15,535 nt of DNA from Spirochaetia bacterium (GTDB taxonomy: Bacteria > Spirochaetota > Spirochaetia > Treponematales > Treponemataceae), in NCBI GenBank assembly GCA_900767955.1, contig CAAGBC010000023.1, positions 1 to 15,535 on the forward strand, read 5' to 3'. Each line of letters starts with the position of its first letter. Position 1 is the first letter of the stretch. Shown in pieces: positions 11,757-15,535 of the stretch. The notes beneath the pieces were generated by a model, which searched no databases, had not been told where the DNA came from, and saw only the letters and a program-made list of their open reading frames with translations. The position numbers and the translations under genes were made by a program.

Positions 11757-12996
11757 ATATACAACAGAAATAAGAAGTATATGCGAACATTATGCCGGAC
11801 TAACTGAAAGCACAGGATTTGAAGATGTTGACGATATAATTGAAAAATCAAGAGGGAAAATATTTCAGAATTATCCAATATTCAGCGAAGAGCATAGAAA
11901 AGAGCTTGAACATAAGATATTAAAGCATTATTATATGCGCGAAATCGGATTCGAAACAGTTGGATTATTTAAGTTGTTTCTGAATGAAAGAATGGCTGAA
12001 ATCATGCCATATTATAATAAATTGTATGAATCAGAAACATTAAAATATGATCCATTCAAAAATGTTGATGTATGGAATACACACGAACAGTTCGCGGAAG
12101 CTGGTGGATCTGATATGTCAACCTTAGGTGGCGAAGATGTATCAAGAGCCGGTGGAACAGATGTGAATACACTAGGCGGAGAGGATGTTTCAACTTTAGG
12201 TGGCGAAGATATAAACAGAGCCGGAGGAAGTGACACAACAACAGCAGAATCTGAAAGAAATCTTGCAAACGATACAGATTTCACTGAAAACGTGCGACCA
12301 CTAGGAGCAGAAAAAACAACACAATCTGAAACTGGACGTGTGACAACCACAGAAACACCAACTGGAACAGAAACACAGATTCAGAAAACACACCTGAATC
12401 ATTCTGATGTTGTAGAAGATAAATTTTCAAACACTCCACAAAATGGAGTGTCCGGAGTGGATGCAGAAAACTATCTTACAGAATACAGAAAAACAACAAC
12501 AACTCCAACTTATCCATCCGCAAGTTCTAATGATACAGTCGAAACAGACAGAAGTTTCACCAATAGAAGCACAACAAACGTAACTCAATATGGAGATTCA
12601 AACGAAGCGAAAAAAACAACAACACTTCTTGAATACCAGGAAGGCAGACGAACAGATACAAACAGCCAGACAGAGAATGAACAGCTTGAAACAAATGAAA
12701 GCGAAACAACAACAGCATACGGAAAGACAGACACAACAGAATATGGAAGAACAGACACGACAGAATATGGAAGAACAGACACGACAGAATATGGAAGAAC
12801 AGACACGACAGAATATGGAAGAACAGACACAACAGAATATGGAAGAACAGATACAATGAATTCTTCAGATCACAGAACCGGCAAAGAAGGAAGTGAAACA
12901 TATCAGGAGATGCTCCAGAAGTATAGAGATGCAATTCTTAATATTGACATGCTTATAATTAAGAATTTAGCTGACTTATTCCTGAATTTGTGGTAA
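11749..12996 (+). CDS. Lower collar protein (phi29 gp11-type) with large repeat insertion
   Basis: 415 aa against 293 in phi29 gp11; forms the lower collar linking portal and tail knob. Residues 1-105 match the family: DDIIEKSRGKIFQNYPIFSE, KHYYMREIGFETVGLFKLFL, then MPYYNKLYESETLKYDPF. The C-terminus (YRDAILNIDMLIIKNLADLF, then LNLW) is also typical. Between them lie about 260 residues of low-complexity Thr, Glu, Asn and Gly sequence with two blocks of six 8-residue repeats: GG[EST]D[VIM][SN][TR][LA] (119-166) and T[EA]YG[RK]TDT (322-369). The insertion carries no hydrophobic core and is probably an extended or disordered surface loop; in gp11 the equivalent central loop is also variable. 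The second block has nearly identical DNA units, so it may vary in length between strains. Confidence 0.93.
   Translation: MAKYTTEIRSICEHYAGLTESTGFEDVDDIIEKSRGKIFQNYPIFSEEHRKELEHKILKHYYMREIGFETVGLFKLFLNERMAEIMPYYNKLYESETLKYDPFKNVDVWNTHEQFAEAGGSDMSTLGGEDVSRAGGTDVNTLGGEDVSTLGGEDINRAGGSDTTTAESERNLANDTDFTENVRPLGAEKTTQSETGRVTTTETPTGTETQIQKTHLNHSDVVEDKFSNTPQNGVSGVDAENYLTEYRKTTTTPTYPSASSNDTVETDRSFTNRSTTNVTQYGDSNEAKKTTTLLEYQEGRRTDTNSQTENEQLETNESETTTAYGKTDTTEYGRTDTTEYGRTDTTEYGRTDTTEYGRTDTTEYGRTDTMNSSDHRTGKEGSETYQEMLQKYRDAILNIDMLIIKNLADLFLNLW
12103..12246 (+). repeat. Six 24-bp units encoding Gly-Gly-Asp octapeptides
   Basis: Six consecutive 8-residue units (GGSDMSTL, GGEDVSRA, GGTDVNTL, GGEDVSTL, GGEDINRA, GGSDTTTA) in the lower collar protein. 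The third and sixth-type endings alternate TL and RA, suggesting that an original 16-residue pair was duplicated. The DNA units have diverged, so this block is older than the second. Confidence 0.9.
12712..12855 (+). repeat. Six near-identical 24-bp units encoding TEYGRTDT
   Basis: One variant TAYGKTDT unit followed by five TEYGRTDT units in the lower collar protein. The 24-bp DNA copies differ only at one or two third positions (ACAACAGAA or ACGACAGAA), indicating recent expansion by slippage or recombination. Copy number should be read with care in a short-read assembly. Confidence 0.95.
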
Positions 12997-13026
12997 ATTT
13001 AAAATAGATAGAAAGGACGTGAGAAA

Positions 13027-13476
13027 ATGGCGAAAAAAGAATATAAATCAATTAAATTCTGGTGTCAAAAAGTTCTTCCGCTTGTTTATGATGAATCATT
13101 GTCATATTACGAAGTGCTTTGTAAAACTGCTGATTATGTAAATAATCTGATTCAGGATGTAAAAGCATTTAATGAAAAGCTTGATGGATATGATCTTGAG
13201 ATTGATGATGTGAAAGCGGATGTTGAAGAATTACAGATTGAGCTTGAAAAAGTAAAGAATGGCGAATATTCAGAAATGTATATAAGAATTATAAATGAAT
13301 GGTTAGACAACAATGCACCAGCGATTATTCATAGAATAGTTAAGTACATATTTTTTGGACTTACAAATGATGGATATTTTTGCGCATATGTTCCACCATC
13401 ATGGGATTTTATATCATTTGATACAATAATGACCTATGATGATGATTTATATGGACATCTTATTTTAAATTGGTAA
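13027..13476 (+). CDS. Fibre or appendage protein with conserved virion-attachment N-terminus
   Basis: 149 aa from ATG 13027 behind AAGGACGTGA. The N-terminus (YKSIKFWCQKVLPLVYDESL, then SYYEVLCKTADYVNNLI, 6-42) resembles the adaptor segment at the start of many Gram-positive podovirus fibre proteins. A coiled coil follows (about 45-80, DVKAFNEKLDGYDLEIDDVK, then ADVEELQIELEKVKNG), and then a small C-terminal domain (MYIRIINEWLDNNAPAIIHR; FFGLTNDGYFCAYVPPSWDF; YGHLILNW). The coiled coil suggests a trimer attached to the collar or head. No enzyme motif is visible. It follows the lower collar gene by 30 bases and begins a run of five fibre-like genes. Confidence 0.7.
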   Translation: MAKKEYKSIKFWCQKVLPLVYDESLSYYEVLCKTADYVNNLIQDVKAFNEKLDGYDLEIDDVKADVEELQIELEKVKNGEYSEMYIRIINEWLDNNAPAIIHRIVKYIFFGLTNDGYFCAYVPPSWDFISFDTIMTYDDDLYGHLILNW

Positions 13477-13492
13477 AAAAGGCGGTGGAATT

Positions 13493-13852
13493 ATGGCAGA
13501 TTATTTTAATAAATTAATGACCGCTGATGATATAAGAGATGCATTTTCGGAAAATGATGATAAAAATGCATTGTGTTTTTTACTGAAAGGAGTGATTTCA
13601 GATTTGAGCGCTTTAGAACAAAGGGTTGAAGTATTAGAAGAACAGGTTACAGTTATCCAGACGAACGAAGAAGCAACGGCAGAAGATATTGAATCAATTC
13701 ACAACTCAATAACAGCAATTCAAAATTCAATAACTTCAATTAATGCAAATCTAGCTGAAATAACAGCTAATTTTTCAAATTATTATACTAAAACTGAAAC
13801 AGAAAATTTAATTGATGCTGAAATTGGTGATGCAATTTCACACGAATACTAG
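13493..13852 (+). CDS. Coiled-coil fibre stalk protein
   Basis: 119 aa, starting at ATG 13493 behind AAGGCGGTGGAA. After a short N-terminal part (MADYFNKLMTADDIRDAFSE), residues 30-100 form a long coiled coil (VISDLSALEQRVEVLEEQVT; then repeated HNSITAIQNSITSINANLAE). The C-terminus NYYTKTETENLIDAEIGDAI carries the YTKTETENLI motif found in trimeric phage fibre shafts of many Gram-positive phages. It is short and has no receptor-binding tip, so it may be a stalk that carries one of the next proteins. Function as a structural fibre subunit is inferred. Confidence 0.7.
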   Translation: MADYFNKLMTADDIRDAFSENDDKNALCFLLKGVISDLSALEQRVEVLEEQVTVIQTNEEATAEDIESIHNSITAIQNSITSINANLAEITANFSNYYTKTETENLIDAEIGDAISHEY

Positions 13853-13870
13853 AAGGAAGGTGTATAAAAA

Positions 13871-14038
13871 ATGCCTACTTTAAGAGAAATATTTTCAAGC
13901 ACAGCCGATTCAATAAGAAGTAAAACAGGAAAAAGTGATTTAATTTCACCACCAAATTTTCCAAGTGAAATTGAAAACATTTCAACAGAAAACATTTATT
14001 ATATTAAAAACATAAGAATAGAATGTGAGGTGATTTAA
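13871..14038 (+). CDS. Small fibre-associated protein with REKTG-like motif
   Basis: 55 aa, ATG 13871 behind AAGGAAGGTG, ending at TAA 14036-14038 exactly before the next start codon. The sequence MPTLREIFSSTADSIRSKTG followed by KSDLISPPNFPSEIENI matches a short module (A-D-A-I-R-x-K-T-G-x-x-x-x-I-x-P-x-x-F-x-x-x-I) that recurs in tail and fibre proteins of gut Firmicute phages. Here it stands as a separate small gene. Its role is unknown; position suggests a virion component. Confidence 0.65.
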   Translation: MPTLREIFSSTADSIRSKTGKSDLISPPNFPSEIENISTENIYYIKNIRIECEVI

Positions 14039-14503
14039 TTGTCAAAAACAAAAATGACTTTAAATTTTATGAAATACATAAAAAGTGCTTTATTATATCC
14101 CACAAGCGCGACACAGTATTTCATTGATAAAAACAATTCACAGCTTAATATGAATATAAGTTCATATTACATAGGAAGTACAAGCGAATTCGAAATTAAA
14201 CTAAGTGATTCAAATCAGGTGCTAACAAATCCAACTTATGGCGATTATAACATGGACGGAACCATTGAAACTTTAACACAGACAAAAACAATAATCACAA
14301 ATCAGAATGAATCAATAACTTACCAAACTACAATAACAAATGAAACAGGAACGACAAAAACATATAAACAAATAGGATTATTCTGGGTTGGATATAATTC
14401 AAGAGAATTTATGATTGCAAACAAGGTTCTTGATTCAGATTTAAACATTGAACCAAATCAGACAAAAACAATATCATTTGTTATTAATTTATCAAATAAT
14501 TAA
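14039..14503 (+). CDS. Beta-rich structural protein, probable fibre subunit
   Basis: 154 aa with a TTG start at 14039, placed 6 bases after GAGGTGA (14026-14032), which lies in the last codons of the preceding gene; ATG 14054 is the only nearby alternative and lacks a ribosome site. The protein is Thr/Asn-rich and beta-strand-rich after residue 35 (SEFEIKLSDSNQVLTNPTYG; ITYQTTITNETGTTKTYKQI; GLFWVGYNSREFMIANKVLD; TKTISFVINL). No cysteines and no membrane segment. The closing strand pattern, GLFW...MIANKVL...I.PNQTKTISFVINL, is seen in beta-sandwich tail proteins. Assigned as virion protein from context. Confidence 0.65.
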   Translation: MSKTKMTLNFMKYIKSALLYPTSATQYFIDKNNSQLNMNISSYYIGSTSEFEIKLSDSNQVLTNPTYGDYNMDGTIETLTQTKTIITNQNESITYQTTITNETGTTKTYKQIGLFWVGYNSREFMIANKVLDSDLNIEPNQTKTISFVINLSNN

Positions 14504-14521
14504 AAAAGGAGATGAAAAAAT

Positions 14522-15466
14522 ATGGCAACTTATAACACTTATATTGGGGCTAGATATGTCCCATTAATCATGGGCGAATATGATGCTGCACAAACTTATG
14601 AACCTTTATCGGTAGTATTATATCAGGGAGCAAGCTACACTTCAAAGCAGGCAGTTCCAAACAACACCCCACCAACAAACACAGAATTCTGGGCACTAAC
14701 CGGAAATTACAATGCACAGGTGGAACAGTATAGGACAGAAGTCAACGAATATAAAGATCAGGTCACAGAAGCAATTCAAACAGTTGAAACAGAGTTGGAA
14801 GAGTATGAACAGAGATTTGATAATAAGATAGATGAATATAATGCGAATGCAAGCGCTAAAACAGTAGATTTTAACTCAAATTATGATAATAAATTAACAG
14901 GTTTCAATAATAATTATGATGAGAAATTAAACGCATTCAACACCAATGCGACAAATAAAACAGATGCCTACAATACGAATGCAGAAACAAAATATAATTC
15001 ATACAACACCAACGCAGACAATAGATATAATCAGATAAATACAGTATATACAAACGCATTAGCACTTGTTTCCGCGCTCGAATCAGCAGTTAAAAATGTA
15101 ACAGTAACAGCTAAATTCAACATGACAACATCCGGAACAGGCGGGACAGGAGCATACGTTCCTAAAACTGACATACCCGAATTCACCGGATTGAACCTTG
15201 TTTCAGATTTAAGATCTAATTTTATAATGTTCCCAACAACATACACAGATTCATATTGCGAAGACCTGATCGATAAATATGTGCGCGGAGAGATTAAGGC
15301 GGAAGAGCTTGCAGAAGTTTCAGGAATTTACGCAACGAAAGAAATGGCAGATTGCAACATCCAAATCAATTCAAGCTTTACAGGTTTTGAAATTTCGTAC
15401 CCACCAGAAAATCAGCAGCACAAAATTTTCGCAGTCGCAATCGTCCAAGCGGAAATCCCAGCTTGA
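14522..15466 (+). CDS. Tail fibre with N-terminal carbohydrate-binding-like module and 11-residue coiled coil
   Basis: 314 aa, ATG 14522 behind AAAGGAGATGA. Residues 5-62 (YIGARYVPLIMGEYDAAQTY; LSVVLYQGASYTSKQAVPNN; PPTNTEFWALTG) resemble the small aromatic-rich CBM5/12-like module common at fibre N-termini. A coiled coil spans 63-98, then six or more 11-residue units (99-164 and beyond) of the form [YFA]-D-x-K-x-x-x-[FY]-N-x-N. The C-terminal domain (about 190-314) is mixed, includes CEDLIDKYVRGEIKAEELAE and ends IFAVAIVQAEIPA. It is the last gene before the terminal hairpin and is the best receptor-binding candidate in the window. Confidence 0.75.
   Translation: MATYNTYIGARYVPLIMGEYDAAQTYEPLSVVLYQGASYTSKQAVPNNTPPTNTEFWALTGNYNAQVEQYRTEVNEYKDQVTEAIQTVETELEEYEQRFDNKIDEYNANASAKTVDFNSNYDNKLTGFNNNYDEKLNAFNTNATNKTDAYNTNAETKYNSYNTNADNRYNQINTVYTNALALVSALESAVKNVTVTAKFNMTTSGTGGTGAYVPKTDIPEFTGLNLVSDLRSNFIMFPTTYTDSYCEDLIDKYVRGEIKAEELAEVSGIYATKEMADCNIQINSSFTGFEISYPPENQQHKIFAVAIVQAEIPA
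14816..15013 (+). repeat. Six 33-bp units encoding an 11-residue (hendecad) coiled-coil repeat
   Basis: Units FDNKIDEYNAN, ASAKTVDFNSN, YDNKLTGFNNN, YDEKLNAFNTN, ATNKTDAYNTN and AETKYNSYNTN follow each other without gaps, and a partial seventh (ADNRYNQINT) follows. Aromatic or Leu residues recur at fixed positions with period 11, the signature of a nearly straight or right-handed coiled coil with Asn layers. Confidence 0.88.
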
Positions 15467-15482
15467 CCATAAAAGAAAGCCA

Positions 15483-15504
15483 CCCACGAACGCACGTTCG
15501 TGGG
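15483..15504. terminator. Perfect hairpin after the last fibre gene
   Basis: A 22-base inverted repeat (arm CCCACGAACG, 15483-15492, with 15495-15504) lies 16 bases after the fibre stop codon. The stem is strong, but only AATTATT follows on the plus strand, so plus-strand termination would be weak. On the minus strand TGGCTTTCTTTT follows, which is more terminator-like. It may shield the late operon end or the genome end. Nothing else is seen from 15505 to 15535. Confidence 0.6.
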
Positions 15505-15535
15505 AATTATTAACAAAATCACCACAAGCCCGCTC

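Noticed and set aside
12103..12855. Repeats considered as a CRISPR array
   Set aside because: The units are contiguous, in frame, have no spacers and encode octapeptides.
12557..12934. Open frames opposite the repeat region of the lower collar gene
   Set aside because: They are low-complexity shadows created by the 24-bp repeats, with no ribosome site or sensible composition.
1..15535. Inverted terminal repeats of a complete protein-primed genome
   Set aside because: The first and last bases are not complementary in any recognisable way, and the left edge cuts a gene.
1..15535. Alternative genetic code with TAG read as an amino acid
   Set aside because: All core genes have full length without read-through, and capsid, endolysin and stalk genes end properly at TAG.

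Overview
This window is most of the genome of a small phi29-like podovirus with protein-primed DNA replication (order Caudoviricetes; best compared with Salasmaviridae and Guelinviridae). The diagnostic genes are a terminal protein, a family B protein-primed DNA polymerase with phi29-type TPR insertions, a gp16-type packaging ATPase, a gp8-type capsid protein with a C-terminal Ig-like domain, a gp9 tail knob, a gp10 portal and a gp11 lower collar. The DNA is very AT-rich. It has strong extended Shine-Dalgarno sites and consensus sigma-A promoters, which points to a low-GC Gram-positive host (Bacillota, probably an anaerobic clostridial lineage; this is inference). No integrase, repressor or tRNA is visible, so a strictly lytic virus is likely. 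No inverted terminal repeats can be recognised, and a gene is cut by the left edge, so the physical genome ends are probably not included.

Layout. 1-132: 3' end of a truncated gene, possibly a tail appendage. 196-3038: replication unit (terminal protein, DNA polymerase). 3067-5104: early operon of small proteins behind a perfect TTGACA-17-TATAAT extended -10 promoter, with a 5' hairpin leader; it includes a putative ribbon-helix-helix regulator, a membrane-anchored protein and two small zinc-knuckle proteins, and ends at a bidirectional terminator. 5077-6406, minus strand: packaging module, made of the ATPase gene followed by a structured RNA. 6359-8980: late operon A (holin, endolysin, scaffold-like acidic protein, major capsid). 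8981-9222: regulatory block of two terminators interleaved with promoters. 9223-15466: late operon B (tail knob, portal, lower collar, then five fibre or appendage proteins), followed by a perfect hairpin near the right edge.

The most interesting element is a 94-nt RNA on the minus strand (5273-5180), immediately after the packaging ATPase. A perfect TTGACA-17-TATAAT promoter overlaps the ATPase stop codon and puts the start site at the first base before the closing helix. The RNA folds by hand into the phi29 pRNA layout: a 5'/3' closing helix, a right hairpin with a one-sided R loop stacked under a CE-like hairpin, and a left hairpin whose loop is complementary to the R loop. There is no obvious primary sequence identity to phi29 pRNA. 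I interpret it as a divergent packaging RNA.

The parts form a compact cycle: protein-primed replication early, a switch region of two overlapping divergent promoters (6359-6406) that controls packaging against late structural genes, and ATPase plus pRNA acting on the gp10-like portal to fill the prohead. Other features worth attention are divergent polymerase motifs A and B, a degenerate Walker A in the ATPase, a large repeat-rich insertion in the lower collar protein, and an 11-residue-repeat fibre.
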